A DNA stretch of 64,000 bases from an uncultured Photobacterium sp. GTDB lineage: Bacteria; Pseudomonadota; Gammaproteobacteria; Enterobacterales; Vibrionaceae. A program made the position numbers and the translations under genes. Positions 33,834-44,846 of the stretch are shown here, one piece after another (the first letter of the stretch is position 1; each line of letters starts with the position of its first letter). The stretch covers positions 43,207 to 107,206 of the forward strand of contig NZ_CAMRAN010000007.1 in assembly GCF_947039875.1 (NCBI RefSeq), in the 5' to 3' direction. The notes beneath the pieces were generated by a model that did not search any database, was not told where the DNA came from, and saw only the letters and a list, made by a program, of their open reading frames with translations.

Positions 33834-34868
33834 ATGGAAAATGTTCGCCTAACACAATACAGCCACGGTGCCGGATGTGGTTGTAAAATTTCTCCCCAAG
33901 TACTTGATACTATTCTTCGTACTCAATTAGCACCTTTTGCTGATCCTAATTTACTGGTTGGTAATGAAAGTAAAGATGACGCTGCCGTTTATGATATCGG
34001 TAATGGTCAAGCAGTGATCAGTACCACTGACTTCTTTATGCCAATCGTTGATGACCCGTTTGATTTTGGTCGTATTGCTGCGACTAACGCGATCAGTGAT
34101 ATTTACGCTATGGGTGGCAAACCTATCATGGCGATTGCTATTTTAGGTTGGCCTGTAAATGTATTGTCACCTGAAATTGCGCAAAAAGTGATTGATGGTG
34201 GCCGTTCAGTGTGTCGTGAGGCAGGTATTTCTCTTGCTGGTGGTCACTCTATTGATGCTCCTGAGCCAATTTTTGGCCTTGCTGTAACAGGATTAGTAAG
34301 TACTGATCGTGTTAAACGTAATGACAGTGCAGAAGCGGGTTGTCATTTATACCTAACTAAACCATTAGGTATCGGCGTATTAACAACGGCTGAAAAACAA
34401 TCTAAGTTGGCTGATGAGCATAAAGGTTTGGCACGCGATTGGATGTGTAAGCTAAATAAACCTGGTGCAGACTTTGCTGATGTTGAAGGCGTAAAAGCGC
34501 TAACTGACGTAACAGGTTTTGGCCTAATGGGTCACTTAACTGAGATTTGTGAAGGCAGTAACCTAAAAGCAAAACTTTGGTTTGATAAGATTCCAACATT
34601 ACCGGGTGTGTATGATTACATCGCTCAAGGTTGTGTTCCTGGTGGTACAGAACGTAACTTTATGAGTTATGGCCACAAAGTGGGTCAAATGACGGATCAA
34701 CAAAAAGCATTATTATGTGATCCTCAAACATCAGGCGGCCTATTATTAGCCGTTGATCCAAGTAGCGAAGCTGAAGTACAAGCCATTGCTAAAAAACATA
34801 ACATCTTGCTGGAAGCGATTGGTGAACTTGTGCCGATGGATGGCGATACCTTTATTGAGGTTTGCTAA
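33834..34868 (+). CDS. selD: Selenide, water dikinase SelD (Cys form)
   Basis: [37 protein letters not shown]; start trimmed to MENVRLTQ. Confidence 0.95.
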   Translation: MENVRLTQYSHGAGCGCKISPQVLDTILRTQLAPFADPNLLVGNESKDDAAVYDIGNGQAVISTTDFFMPIVDDPFDFGRIAATNAISDIYAMGGKPIMAIAILGWPVNVLSPEIAQKVIDGGRSVCREAGISLAGGHSIDAPEPIFGLAVTGLVSTDRVKRNDSAEAGCHLYLTKPLGIGVLTTAEKQSKLADEHKGLARDWMCKLNKPGADFADVEGVKALTDVTGFGLMGHLTEICEGSNLKAKLWFDKIPTLPGVYDYIAQGCVPGGTERNFMSYGHKVGQMTDQQKALLCDPQTSGGLLLAVDPSSEAEVQAIAKKHNILLEAIGELVPMDGDTFIEVC

Positions 34869-35956
34869 TGTCGCGTCCCAATTGCGAAGATTTCCGTCAT
34901 CTGTTTGTGAACGATACACCATTAATGGATATGCGTGCACCGGTTGAATTTACTCAAGGTGCATTCCCAACTTCTCATAGTCGTCCGTTAATGACGGATG
35001 ATGAACGTGCAGCTGTTGGTACGTGTTATAAAAATAAAGGACAAGATGCAGCCATTGATCTTGGTCATAAGCTGGTTAATGGTGACGTTAAAGCAGAACG
35101 TGTAGCGCAATGGAAAGCATTTTGTGAAGCAAATCCTGACGGTTATCTTTATTGTTTCCGTGGTGGTTTACGCTCTCAAATTACTCAACAATGGCTTAAA
35201 GAAGCGGGTATAGATTATCCGTTTATCACTGGTGGCTATAAAGCATTACGTCGTTATTTAGTTGATACTATTGATGAAGTTTCTGCTAAACCAATGTCTA
35301 TTGTTGCGGGTAATACGGGTAGCGGTAAGACAATTATGGTCAATGTTCTTGCTAATGGCCTTGATTTAGAAGGTGCAGCACACCACCGTGGTTCATCGTT
35401 TGGTCGTTATGTTACGCCGCAACGAACTCAAATTGCATTTGAGAGTGATCTTGCTGTACAGATGGTTAAAAAATTAGATCGTGGCATTGAACACTTCGTG
35501 TTTGAAGATGAAGGTAAAAACATTGGTTGTGTTACTGTGCCTTTATCAATCAATCGTGCAATGCAAGAAGCTGATATTGCCGTTATTGAAGATCCTGTGG
35601 ATGTGCGTTTAGCGCGTTTATTAGATGATTATGTCGTTAAAATGCAACGTGATTATGTGGCTCATTACGGTGAGGAACAAGGTTGGATTTTATTTGCTGA
35701 GTATTTAGAAAAAGGCATGTTCAATATTCGTAAACGTTTAGGTTTTGAACGTTATGAAGTGATGTTGAAATCACAGCAACATGCAGTGAAAATGATGCAA
35801 GCCAATGGTTCATTAGTTGAGCATGATGCTTGGTTAGCGCCCTTGTTAGAACAGTATTATGATCCAATGTATACTTATCAATTAAGCAAAAAAGCTGATC
35901 GTATTGTATTTAGAGGTGATTATCACCAAGTACAAGATTGGTTAGCTGCTCGCTAG
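34862..35956 (+). CDS. mnmH: tRNA 2-selenouridine synthase MnmH/SelU
   Basis: Rhodanese [10 protein letters not shown] and P-loop GNTGSGKT; overlaps selD by 7 bp. Confidence 0.95.
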   Translation: MLMSRPNCEDFRHLFVNDTPLMDMRAPVEFTQGAFPTSHSRPLMTDDERAAVGTCYKNKGQDAAIDLGHKLVNGDVKAERVAQWKAFCEANPDGYLYCFRGGLRSQITQQWLKEAGIDYPFITGGYKALRRYLVDTIDEVSAKPMSIVAGNTGSGKTIMVNVLANGLDLEGAAHHRGSSFGRYVTPQRTQIAFESDLAVQMVKKLDRGIEHFVFEDEGKNIGCVTVPLSINRAMQEADIAVIEDPVDVRLARLLDDYVVKMQRDYVAHYGEEQGWILFAEYLEKGMFNIRKRLGFERYEVMLKSQQHAVKMMQANGSLVEHDAWLAPLLEQYYDPMYTYQLSKKADRIVFRGDYHQVQDWLAAR

Positions 35957-35982
35957 TTTCTTTGATATAAATAGATTTGATT

Positions 35983-36030
35983 AAAAGCCAAATCCATCTA
36001 TTAATATAATATGATGCGTTTGGCTTTTTT
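35983..36030 (+). terminator. mnmH terminator
   Basis: AAAAGCCAAA...TTTGGCTTTTTT. Confidence 0.65.
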
Positions 36031-36189
36031 GTTAGCGATCATTACATTTACCATTGATGATCTTTCAAGATCCGTTGCAAAAAAGCATTACTACCTAAAT
36101 AAGTACTGGTTTAATATCCAGTGTTATGTTGCTGTTAGCATCCATTTTCGGTACAGTCTTACTATTAATCCTTTCAGATAAAGATCCCC

Positions 36190-38142
36190 ATGAGTTGCTT
36201 ATATATAGCTGAAAAACCAAGCTTAGGCCGAGCAATCGCTGCTGTATTACCTCGCCCTCATAAAAATAATACTGGTTATATTGAAGTAGGGAATGGCGAT
36301 ATTGTCACTTGGTGTATTGGGCATTTGTTAGAACAAGTCGAGCCTGATGCTTATGATGAACGCTATAAAAAGTGGCACTTGGAAGACTTGCCGATTGTGC
36401 CACAGCAATGGCAATTAATACCTCGTAAAGCGGCTAAGCAACAATTAGCGGTGATCAAAAAATTGGCGAAAACAGCAACGGCAGTGGTACATGCAGGCGA
36501 TCCCGATCGTGAAGGACAGTTGCTGGTGGATGAAGTGATTGATTACGTCAAAATATCCAAAGCTAAAAAAGAAGCAGCACAGCGGTTGCTTATTTCTGAT
36601 TTAAACCCAGCAGCAGTTAAAAAAGCCTTAGCCACAATGCGCAGTAACCGTGATTTTATTCCGTTATCAGTTTCAGCCCTTGCACGTTCGCGTGCTGATT
36701 GGTTATATGGCATGAATATGACCCGTGCTTATACTTTGTTGGGGCAAAAGGGCGGTTATCGCGGCGTATTATCGGTCGGTCGAGTGCAAACACCGATCTT
36801 AGGGCTGGTTGTTCGACGTGATGATGAGATTGCTAATTTTGTCGCCAAACCGTTTTATGAAGTATTGGCATTAATCACTTACGGTGAACAAACGATTTAT
36901 GCCAAGTGGCAGCCAAGTAAATCATGTGAACCTCACCAAGATTCAGAAGGGCGAGTGCTTAATCGTAAGTTATGTGAAAACGTGGTGGCACGGATTAAAG
37001 GCCAAGCAGCAGAAGTAACTGAATCTGAGCGTAAGCAAACTAAACAAGCGCCACCGTTACCATATTCATTATCCGCGTTACAGATTGATGCGGCGAAACG
37101 GTTTGGCATGAGTGCGACTGATGTATTATCGACTTGTCAGTCATTATATGAAAAACATAAAGTGATCACTTACCCTCGTTCTGACAGCCGTCATCTACCA
37201 TTGGATCATTTGAAACAAGCGAATGATGTGTGTCGTGCGATTGCGACAACGGATAATCAGTTAGCTTCTGCAGTGGATAATGCGAATACAGCATTAAAAT
37301 CAAAAGCATGGAATGACAAAAAAGTGGATGCTCACCATGCGATTATTCCTACCCCTAAATCTTCATCAGTATTAACGGGTTATGAAGCGAAAATATATCA
37401 ATTAATTGCTCGCCAGTACTTAATGCAATTTTATCCAGCAGCTGAATATGCTGATGCTAAGTTAGTATTCACTATTACTAATGGGCTCTTTATTGCTAAA
37501 GGTCGTCAGTTAATGTCACCAGGTTGGCGAGCGCTATTAGGGCGTGATGATAAAAAAGAAGACAGTGATTTAGCCGATAAGGTGCCACCCCTAGATAAAG
37601 GTACGGTATTGGTCTGCCATGATGGTGAAATCAAAGATAAGATGACCGAGCCACCAAAAGCATTTACCGAAGCGACATTATTACAAGCGATGACGGGTAT
37701 TGCGCGGTTTGTATCTGATGCTTCATTAAAGAAAATCCTGCGTGATACTGATGGTTTAGGTACCGAAGCAACGCGAGCAGGTATTTTAGAAATGTTGTTT
37801 AAACGCCAGTTATTGCAGCGCCAAGGTAAAGCTATTCATGCTTCTGAGGCGGGGAAAGGCTTAATTTACGCTTTACCCGATACATCAACATATCCTGATA
37901 TGACTGCGCATTGGGAGCATCAACTGCATGATATGGCAGATAGAAAATGTGCATATCAACCATTTATGGCTGCATTAGAACAACAAGTAACAGCCTTAAT
38001 GGAGCAGGTAAAAGTCAGTGATGTGCCACCAAGTTTACGTTCGTTGACTTCACCAGAGTTTACCCCGCGAACGAAGAAGCGTAGTTATGCCAAAAAATCG
38101 ACGTCGGCCAAACCTAAGGCTGCACCAAAGCGTAGTGGATGA
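36190..38142 (+). CDS. topB: DNA topoisomerase III
   Basis: MSCLYIAEKPSLGRAIA, GDPDREGQLLVDEV, SVGRVQTPILGLV, YPRSDSRHLP. Confidence 0.96.
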   Translation: MSCLYIAEKPSLGRAIAAVLPRPHKNNTGYIEVGNGDIVTWCIGHLLEQVEPDAYDERYKKWHLEDLPIVPQQWQLIPRKAAKQQLAVIKKLAKTATAVVHAGDPDREGQLLVDEVIDYVKISKAKKEAAQRLLISDLNPAAVKKALATMRSNRDFIPLSVSALARSRADWLYGMNMTRAYTLLGQKGGYRGVLSVGRVQTPILGLVVRRDDEIANFVAKPFYEVLALITYGEQTIYAKWQPSKSCEPHQDSEGRVLNRKLCENVVARIKGQAAEVTESERKQTKQAPPLPYSLSALQIDAAKRFGMSATDVLSTCQSLYEKHKVITYPRSDSRHLPLDHLKQANDVCRAIATTDNQLASAVDNANTALKSKAWNDKKVDAHHAIIPTPKSSSVLTGYEAKIYQLIARQYLMQFYPAAEYADAKLVFTITNGLFIAKGRQLMSPGWRALLGRDDKKEDSDLADKVPPLDKGTVLVCHDGEIKDKMTEPPKAFTEATLLQAMTGIARFVSDASLKKILRDTDGLGTEATRAGILEMLFKRQLLQRQGKAIHASEAGKGLIYALPDTSTYPDMTAHWEHQLHDMADRKCAYQPFMAALEQQVTALMEQVKVSDVPPSLRSLTSPEFTPRTKKRSYAKKSTSAKPKAAPKRSG

Positions 38143-38166
38143 TTTAATTACTGACTGATAGCTTAC

Positions 38167-38196
38167 AAAAAAGCAGCATCAACATGCTGCTTTTTT
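38167..38196 (+). terminator. topB terminator
   Basis: AAAAAGCAGCATcaacATGCTGCTTTTTT. Confidence 0.85.
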
Positions 38197-38240
38197 GTTA
38201 TTTATATTTTTTAAAAATAGTTATCGCCATAAACGAAACG

Positions 38241-38456
38241 CTAATTATCATCGTTTTTTTGAAATTCAAGAATATCTGCTGGCTGGCAATCAAGTTGTTC
38301 GCAAAGTTTATCAAGTGTCGAAAATCGAACAGCTTTTGCTTTACCATTTTTTAGTATTGATAAATTAGCTTCTGTCATATCCATTGCTTGCGCTAATGTT
38401 TTTAACCGTATTTTTCGTTTCGCCATTATTACATCTAAATTAATAACAATAGTCAT
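38241..38456 (-). CDS. XRE/YozG-like HTH regulator
   Basis: RLKTLAQAMDMTEANLSILKNGKAKAVRFSTLDKLCEQLDCQPADILEF. Confidence 0.85.
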   Translation of the reverse strand: MTIVINLDVIMAKRKIRLKTLAQAMDMTEANLSILKNGKAKAVRFSTLDKLCEQLDCQPADILEFQKNDDN

Positions 38457-38465
38457 AATAAACTC

Positions 38466-39029
38466 TTAAATTGTGTAATTTTGTTCATCGGCGAGGTGAT
38501 AGCCTTCTTTCATAACCCATGAAATTATAACAATAATAGCGCCTATTAATAGGGTTAAAAAATCGATGCCTACAAAGCTAATCATAATCATGCGGTGATT
38601 GGGGGGATTATTAAAGGTTAGTATTAACGTCATTAATGGTTGGTAAAAAAGTGAACCGCCAACCCAATAAAACACACTATAACCAAGTTTTTGATAGCAG
38701 TTGGCATTTTCTAAAGTAAAGATGTGTTTGTTTTCATAGTTACCAAATAACCGAATGAGAATTTTTAAGGCATACATAATAATCGAACAGTAAATTAAGC
38801 TTGTTATGAGCGCGAGTAAACGGGTAGTCAATGTTAACGGTTTTTCTGTTAGTTGATTAATATCAAAAGATGTTTGTACTATGCCGGTATTTCTTAAAAA
38901 ATCATAAGGTGTTGCTACTGTTAACCAAAAATAACAGACTAAAATTGGCGTTAGAATAAAAAATAGCTGGAATAGGATTTTTACTCTGCGACTTTGTTGT
39001 TGAATTTTTGACATATGATTGTTCCTCAT
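38466..39029 (-). CDS. DUF2975 family membrane protein
   Basis: Four TM helices and pairing with a YozG-like HTH gene. Confidence 0.7.
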   Translation of the reverse strand: MRNNHMSKIQQQSRRVKILFQLFFILTPILVCYFWLTVATPYDFLRNTGIVQTSFDINQLTEKPLTLTTRLLALITSLIYCSIIMYALKILIRLFGNYENKHIFTLENANCYQKLGYSVFYWVGGSLFYQPLMTLILTFNNPPNHRMIMISFVGIDFLTLLIGAIIVIISWVMKEGYHLADEQNYTI

Positions 39030-39118
39030 TCAGTTGATGAAGCTAGAATATGGCACAATAAAATGCTTTGCAATAAAAAATTATTGTTATTCGATAATTT
39101 TTTATTGTTAATATTTAT

Positions 39119-40744
39119 TTATAAAGTAGGTGATAGCACTCTGAAGCAATCTTTCCCTTCAGCTTTTGCTTGATAAAGTGCAGTATCAACATGTTTGAAA
39201 AATGCATCATAGGTTGTTGTTTGCGATGGAATAATAGTACTGACACCAATACTGATTGTGACAATAGCTGGAGTGTTATTATTTAATTCAAGACATGGAA
39301 ATGGCAACGCTATTTTATGCATTGCATTAAGTAAGCGTTGCGCATTATTTACTGCAGCTTGTTGGTCTTGTCCTGGTAATAACAGCACAAACTCTTCGCC
39401 ACCATAACGGGCAAATAACGTTCCAGCTCGACGTTCAACTTTAGACAGCACCGCGGCAATAGTTTTTAAGCATTGATCACCAGCGGCATGACCGAGTTTA
39501 TCGTTATAAGTTTTGAAATTATCAATATCTAAGATGAGTAATGATAGTGGTAGACCGAGCCTATTTGCTCGACGCCATTCAGTCATTACCGTTTCATCAT
39601 AGACTCGGCGATTAGCAATATTTGTAAGTGCATCAATTCTAGATAATTTCTGTAGCTGTTCATTGGCTTTATTCAGTGCTTTGGTCCGGCTTTGTACTCG
39701 TTGTTCGAGATCATGATTGAGCTTGATAAGTGTATCTGCTGCTCGTAGCCGTAAAATATGTTGTGAAACAATAAAACCATATTGTTTTAGTAGTTGATGG
39801 TGATAATTACGCAATGGTTGTCCTGTAAGTAAATTATCACAAGCAATCCATCCGATAGGCGTATCTTCATCCCATAGCGCAATATAAGCACTCCAACCAA
39901 AGCCAATTTGTTGTAAATCATGGTAGAGTGGGGTGTTTTCTTGAAATGCGATATATTCTTTATCTTTTAATGTCTTAGATGCAAACCATTGATTAGGAAT
40001 ATCGGAATGAAAATAAAACTCATCGACAGTATTCCCTTGAATATCAGTGCCGAAAGTACCGTGCATTTTTTGTTGTTCATCAAATAGAAAAATCGCCATT
40101 CTATCGATGTTAAGCCGTTTTTTCCCTTCATCAACAGCAATAAATAACATGTCTTTCATTATGTTACTACGCCATAATTGAAAAGAAATTTCATGCATAC
40201 CCTGTAGGTAGTTTAACAATGATTGTTGTTGTTCTTTACTTGAAAGTAATTCTTTTTCAGCGTATTTGCGGCTGAGACTATGACTTTTTGTCGTTTGCTC
40301 TATCAAGCCTGCGGTAATTTCTGTGGCTAATAACGCGGTTAATATCGTGAGGTGTTTCGGTTGTAGTGTTGAGGTTAATGGTGCTGCAATAGTTAAATGA
40401 CCAATAATCTTTGCATGGTATTTTAATGGAACTAATATATAACGATAATTTTCAAATATATCAATTGATGCTTCAGTTTTATTAGCATAGTAATGAATGT
40501 TTTTATAATAATATTCATTTGCTGTCGGTATTATTGTTGGAGGAAAATAATATTGTATACCTTTACTGTTTAGTTCTAATAATAATTTCCACTCGTTATT
40601 TGATTTAATAATAAGTTGCAGATGATTAATTGAAAAACTTTGAATAAGATTACGGCAGACTAATTCACAAATAGTTCTAAGGCTATGAGCATTACTGCAT
40701 TGTTTAGTAACTGTTTGATAGAAAGATGAAATCTGCGCGTTCAT
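39119..40744 (-). CDS. GAF-containing diguanylate cyclase (GGDEF)
   Basis: DALTNIANRRVYDE, ARYGGEEFVLLLPG, two GAF-like regions N-terminally. Confidence 0.88.
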   Translation of the reverse strand: MNAQISSFYQTVTKQCSNAHSLRTICELVCRNLIQSFSINHLQLIIKSNNEWKLLLELNSKGIQYYFPPTIIPTANEYYYKNIHYYANKTEASIDIFENYRYILVPLKYHAKIIGHLTIAAPLTSTLQPKHLTILTALLATEITAGLIEQTTKSHSLSRKYAEKELLSSKEQQQSLLNYLQGMHEISFQLWRSNIMKDMLFIAVDEGKKRLNIDRMAIFLFDEQQKMHGTFGTDIQGNTVDEFYFHSDIPNQWFASKTLKDKEYIAFQENTPLYHDLQQIGFGWSAYIALWDEDTPIGWIACDNLLTGQPLRNYHHQLLKQYGFIVSQHILRLRAADTLIKLNHDLEQRVQSRTKALNKANEQLQKLSRIDALTNIANRRVYDETVMTEWRRANRLGLPLSLLILDIDNFKTYNDKLGHAAGDQCLKTIAAVLSKVERRAGTLFARYGGEEFVLLLPGQDQQAAVNNAQRLLNAMHKIALPFPCLELNNNTPAIVTISIGVSTIIPSQTTTYDAFFKHVDTALYQAKAEGKDCFRVLSPTL

Positions 40745-41027
40745 TAATACTCTATTCCATGAGTCAGTTAGTGAGTGACGGTGTTATTGTTAACTATTAT
40801 CTGCGAAATTAGCAGGATATATGCCACAAGTTAGCGATATATTCTGTTTTACACTAAAAAGTGAGATCTAATTCATCCTTTTGTCACACTTATTCTTATT
40901 TATATTACAACTAAATCAGCCGTTATTATCTATTTTTAAGCCATGCTAGTAAAAAATATAATATTAAAAAATAATGAATGTTGTTATTAACGTTATTGGA
41001 TACTTATATAAGTAAAAGGTTAACGAG

Positions 41028-41318
41028 ATGAAGCGGCTATTATTGATAAATATGATAAATATGATAAGTATTATAAGCTTGAGTGTATTAAATGGTTGCA
41101 GTAGTAGCCGTCATCAGCAGTTAGCTGAGTTGGGGTTTGAACGAGCCTATCTTGATGGGTATCAGGATGGTTGTTATAGCCGTTCAGTTGCGGGTAATAC
41201 GTATCTTGATGGTTTTCGACGTGATCCTGAACGAATGGCAACAATATTAAAATACCGTAATGGCTGGCAAGATGGATTTGAACATTGTTACGCGGATAAT
41301 CGAACGGATTATCTCTAA
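41028..41318 (+). CDS. Small hypothetical lipoprotein
   Basis: Signal peptide with lipobox LNGC; terminator follows. Confidence 0.6.
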   Translation: MKRLLLINMINMISIISLSVLNGCSSSRHQQLAELGFERAYLDGYQDGCYSRSVAGNTYLDGFRRDPERMATILKYRNGWQDGFEHCYADNRTDYL

Positions 41319-41337
41319 CTACTGCCGCTAATCGTAT

Positions 41338-41366
41338 AAAAAAAGCAGCTCGAAAGCTGCTTTTTT
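41338..41366 (+). terminator. Terminator
   Basis: AAAAAAAGCAGCTcgaaAGCTGCTTTTTT. Confidence 0.85.
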
Positions 41367-41380
41367 AGTGTTATATAATG

Positions 41381-43258
41381 CTAATTATTAAGGTCATTAG
41401 GAATATAAAACCGTTTTAACTCATGCATAACTTGCATCAGTGTCGATAGTTTAGGTTTATCCTGATCCATTAGCTGATAATTATCATTATAAACACGATA
41501 GTTACCGTATTTATCGACAACAGTGGTGGTGCCTTTTTGAATCACCACAATATCATTATTATCACCCGCTAATATCCAACGACGATCACTGTTATTATCA
41601 AACAGGCTGATACCTGAGCTGTAATTTGATGGATTAGACGCCACATTAAACAGTGACTCCATCAAGGTTGGCACTAAATCAAGGTTACTGGTTGGACGGG
41701 TAACAACTTGAGGTGGGTGCAGTGGCCAATGAATGATCATTGGTACTTTGATCTGATATTGGCTGTAATTGCTATCAGAGCCCCAAGTATTATTACCTGT
41801 TTCATTAAACTCAGTACCATGGTTTGAGGTAACAACCACGATAGTATTATCTAACATTGATTGTGCTTTTAATTGCGCAAATACTTTACCTAAAATCGTA
41901 TCAATATGATAAGCCGCGTTACGGTAGCTATTTTTAAGTAATACATTAGAATCTACTTTTTTATCATGAAGTAAATTACTGCCTAAAGATGGCGTAAATT
42001 TAGTTTGATAATCACTACTTTCTTCATATTGATCAACTGAAGTTAATTCAAGCAGACTAAACCACGGCTCATCAGCTTTTTGCTTCTCTAGCCAACGGTG
42101 CCAATCATTAAAGGCTAAACGATCACTTGGCGTGCGCTTTCCATTATCAAGGTTATCTATAGTTGCAAGCTGAGTTTTAGAGAAAATAGCATCGCGATAA
42201 ATAGGTTGTTCAAACCCTTCACCACTGAATAGACCAAAGTGATAACCACGATTTTGTAGCGTATCAAGCAGCAGTGGTGATTTGCCTTCTGCACGAATAC
42301 TGTTGGCATAACCACTTGGTAAACCATAAAGTAAGCCAAATACGCCGCTATTATTATTACTGGTACTGTAGTTATCAGTATAGTTAATATTGTTATCAGC
42401 AAAAGCCGTTAGATTAGGCATTGTTGTGGTATTAACCATGTCACTGCGTAAACTATCGACCATAATAATCAGTAAGTTTTGCTTGGTACCTTTATCGATG
42501 AAATTAATTTTATCGATTGGATAACGCATCATTTCACTATTATTAATGCCTTGTTGTGCTTGGCGTTTAACATATTCTTGGCGATCTAAAAGGCCATGTT
42601 TTTCCATGAACGTTTTCGCTGTCATTGGGTATGACAGTGGGAAATTTGAACGTTGCATTGTGACTGGACGGTAAAGGTTAGCATCCGCCCAGATATAAAT
42701 AATGTGGCTACTTAGAAAGCATAGACCGAACATGATGGCAATGGGACCACCGACGTTTTTACGGGTTAGCTTTCTAAGTTTACGCCAGATCCATTCTGAG
42801 AATATCATCTCGATCAGGAATATGACAGGAACGACAATAAAGAGGTATTGCCAGCGCGTATTTAGCTCTGTTTTTTCACCGCTTAATAACAAATCCCATA
42901 CCAGCGGACTTAAATGTAAGTCGACGCTTTGATAGGCATAGGTATCAAGCAGTAATGTGGTTAACCCTACCGTTGAGACTAATACCGCAAACACACGCAT
43001 TAAACGCTGTGAGGGGATAAGAAAACTTGCAGGAAAGAGGATCAGTATATAAATACCAAAGACAAGGAAACCAAAATGTCCGATCCAGCTTAATCCTAGA
43101 TACAGTTGTCCGATCGTTGTCGTCGGCCATTCTGAATAAATAATATAGCGCGTGCCCAATAGCATGGCAGCGATAATATTGAAAAAGCTAAACCAGTGTC
43201 CCCAACTAATTAGCTGGGAAACTTTGTCTTTGTATGTGCTGGCGACCATAAATGTCAA
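41381..43258 (-). CDS. yejM: DUF3413/sulfatase inner-membrane protein (YejM/PbgA/LapC-like)
   Basis: Five N-terminal TM helices then sulfatase-like domain (LLIIMVDSLRSDMV; VTSNHGTEFNE); next to yejL-yejK. Confidence 0.88.
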   Translation of the reverse strand: MTFMVASTYKDKVSQLISWGHWFSFFNIIAAMLLGTRYIIYSEWPTTTIGQLYLGLSWIGHFGFLVFGIYILILFPASFLIPSQRLMRVFAVLVSTVGLTTLLLDTYAYQSVDLHLSPLVWDLLLSGEKTELNTRWQYLFIVVPVIFLIEMIFSEWIWRKLRKLTRKNVGGPIAIMFGLCFLSSHIIYIWADANLYRPVTMQRSNFPLSYPMTAKTFMEKHGLLDRQEYVKRQAQQGINNSEMMRYPIDKINFIDKGTKQNLLIIMVDSLRSDMVNTTTMPNLTAFADNNINYTDNYSTSNNNSGVFGLLYGLPSGYANSIRAEGKSPLLLDTLQNRGYHFGLFSGEGFEQPIYRDAIFSKTQLATIDNLDNGKRTPSDRLAFNDWHRWLEKQKADEPWFSLLELTSVDQYEESSDYQTKFTPSLGSNLLHDKKVDSNVLLKNSYRNAAYHIDTILGKVFAQLKAQSMLDNTIVVVTSNHGTEFNETGNNTWGSDSNYSQYQIKVPMIIHWPLHPPQVVTRPTSNLDLVPTLMESLFNVASNPSNYSSGISLFDNNSDRRWILAGDNNDIVVIQKGTTTVVDKYGNYRVYNDNYQLMDQDKPKLSTLMQVMHELKRFYIPNDLNN

Positions 43259-43301
43259 TTCTTCTCAGTCTTCAATGCTATGTTTAACTCTCAAGCTAAA
43301 C

Positions 43302-43520
43302 TTAATCTTTTTTAATTGAGGCCTGTAGTGCTTTTGCAAATTTTTGTGCAAGAACTTCACGTTGTGCAACAGGTACGTTAGCATTGATAATATTAGTAGC
43401 AATATCACCAACAACCATTAGGGCTAATTCTGGTGATGTTTTATGTTTGTCTAGAACATCGAACACGTCATCAATGATTTGTTCAACTTTTTTAGTGCTG
43501 TATTTTGAAGTGATTGGCAT
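43302..43520 (-). CDS. yejL: YejL family (DUF1414) protein
   Basis: MPITSKYSTKKVEQIIDDVFDVLDKHK; genomic context. Confidence 0.9.
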   Translation of the reverse strand: MPITSKYSTKKVEQIIDDVFDVLDKHKTSPELALMVVGDIATNIINANVPVAQREVLAQKFAKALQASIKKD

Positions 43521-43596
43521 AAGAAATCTTGTTTAATGTTTAGGATAACGACTTATGATAACCTAGAGTTCAGTTTTCCTGAAAACCTTTTCCATT

Positions 43597-44610
43597 ATGA
43601 GTCTTACACTTTCGAACGTCATTCTACATCAATTAGTAAAAAACGACCAAGATGATTTAGAAATTCATCTTAGAAATCAAACCCTTGATAATGATTCTGC
43701 GACAGAAGATCTTGTTGTTGAATTACATCGAATTTATAGTAGCAAAGGAACAAAAGGCTTCGCGCATTTTGCTGCTGATAGTGAGTTTGCTCATTGGTTG
43801 AAACAATTTCGTCAAGGAGAGTTAGATTTCCTGACGTTTTCAAATCAGTCAGTGCAACGTTTACAGGTTGAATTAGCGAAATATCCGTTTTCTGAAGCGG
43901 GTACTTTAGTGATGGCTGAATACCAGTCATTGGCAACAGACTATTTGTTTATTGGTATGTTACCGACGTGTCATAGCATGAAAGTCACTGATCAATTAGG
44001 CATCAGTGCGACTGACTATCTTGATATTAATAAGATGGATATCGTTGCACGTATTGATTTGTCATCATGGGAAACTAACCCAGAATCAACCCGCTATCTT
44101 ACTTTTGCTAAAGGTCGCGTAGGGCGTAAGATCGCTGATTTCTTCCTTGATTTTATGCAAGCAGAAGTGGGCTTAGACGTTAAGGTTCAAAACCAAGTCT
44201 TGATGCAAGCGGTAGAGGATTTTTGTGCGGATTCTCGTCTAGATAAAGAAGAAAAGCAGCAATATCGTAAACAAGTTTATGATTACTGTAATGGTCAGCT
44301 GCAAGCGGGTGATGAAGTGACCGTAAAAGAGCTATCCGGTGAGTTACCTGCGGCAGATGATGGTACTAATTTTTACGATTTTACTTCAAAGCAAGGTTAC
44401 GAGTTAGAAGAAAGTTTCCCTGCCGATCGTACTGCAATGCGTAAATTGACCAAATTTGTTGGCTCAGGCGGTGGTATGACGCTTAACTTTGACAGTATGT
44501 TATTAGGTGAACGTATTTTTTATGATGCTGAAACTGATACATTAACCATCAAAGGCACGCCGCCTAATTTGAAAGATCAGTTATTACGTCGTTTAAATAG
44601 CGATAATTAA
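43597..44610 (+). CDS. yejK: Nucleoid-associated protein YejK (NdpA)
   Basis: MSLTLSNVILHQLVKND; divergent from yejL. Confidence 0.92.
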   Translation: MSLTLSNVILHQLVKNDQDDLEIHLRNQTLDNDSATEDLVVELHRIYSSKGTKGFAHFAADSEFAHWLKQFRQGELDFLTFSNQSVQRLQVELAKYPFSEAGTLVMAEYQSLATDYLFIGMLPTCHSMKVTDQLGISATDYLDINKMDIVARIDLSSWETNPESTRYLTFAKGRVGRKIADFFLDFMQAEVGLDVKVQNQVLMQAVEDFCADSRLDKEEKQQYRKQVYDYCNGQLQAGDEVTVKELSGELPAADDGTNFYDFTSKQGYELEESFPADRTAMRKLTKFVGSGGGMTLNFDSMLLGERIFYDAETDTLTIKGTPPNLKDQLLRRLNSDN

Positions 44611-44648
44611 TAACGACTGTTATGCAGCACTATTAGTAATAAATAAAG

Positions 44649-44700
44649 CCACTGTGAAGTATGCACTCACTAATCTTTGCATATATCACAGTGGTTTTTT
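44649..44700 (+). terminator. yejK terminator
   Basis: CCACTGTGA...TCACAGTGGTTTTTT. Confidence 0.7.
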
Positions 44701-44846
44701 GCTATTTAAAGCGTCAATCTTGAACATCGATGATGTTTTTTTATATTTGTACATTGTTCGCAATTTATTCGAACAATGTATTAAAGTTTAATAAATAACC
44801 ATTGGTCTAATTTTGGTTATGATTTTTGCCCATTAGGTTCTGATTT

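Noticed and set aside
41040-41080. ATAAATATG short tandem repeat in the lipoprotein leader
   Set aside because: Only about two to three 9-bp copies encoding INMINMIS in a signal peptide; too short to call a phase-variable tract.
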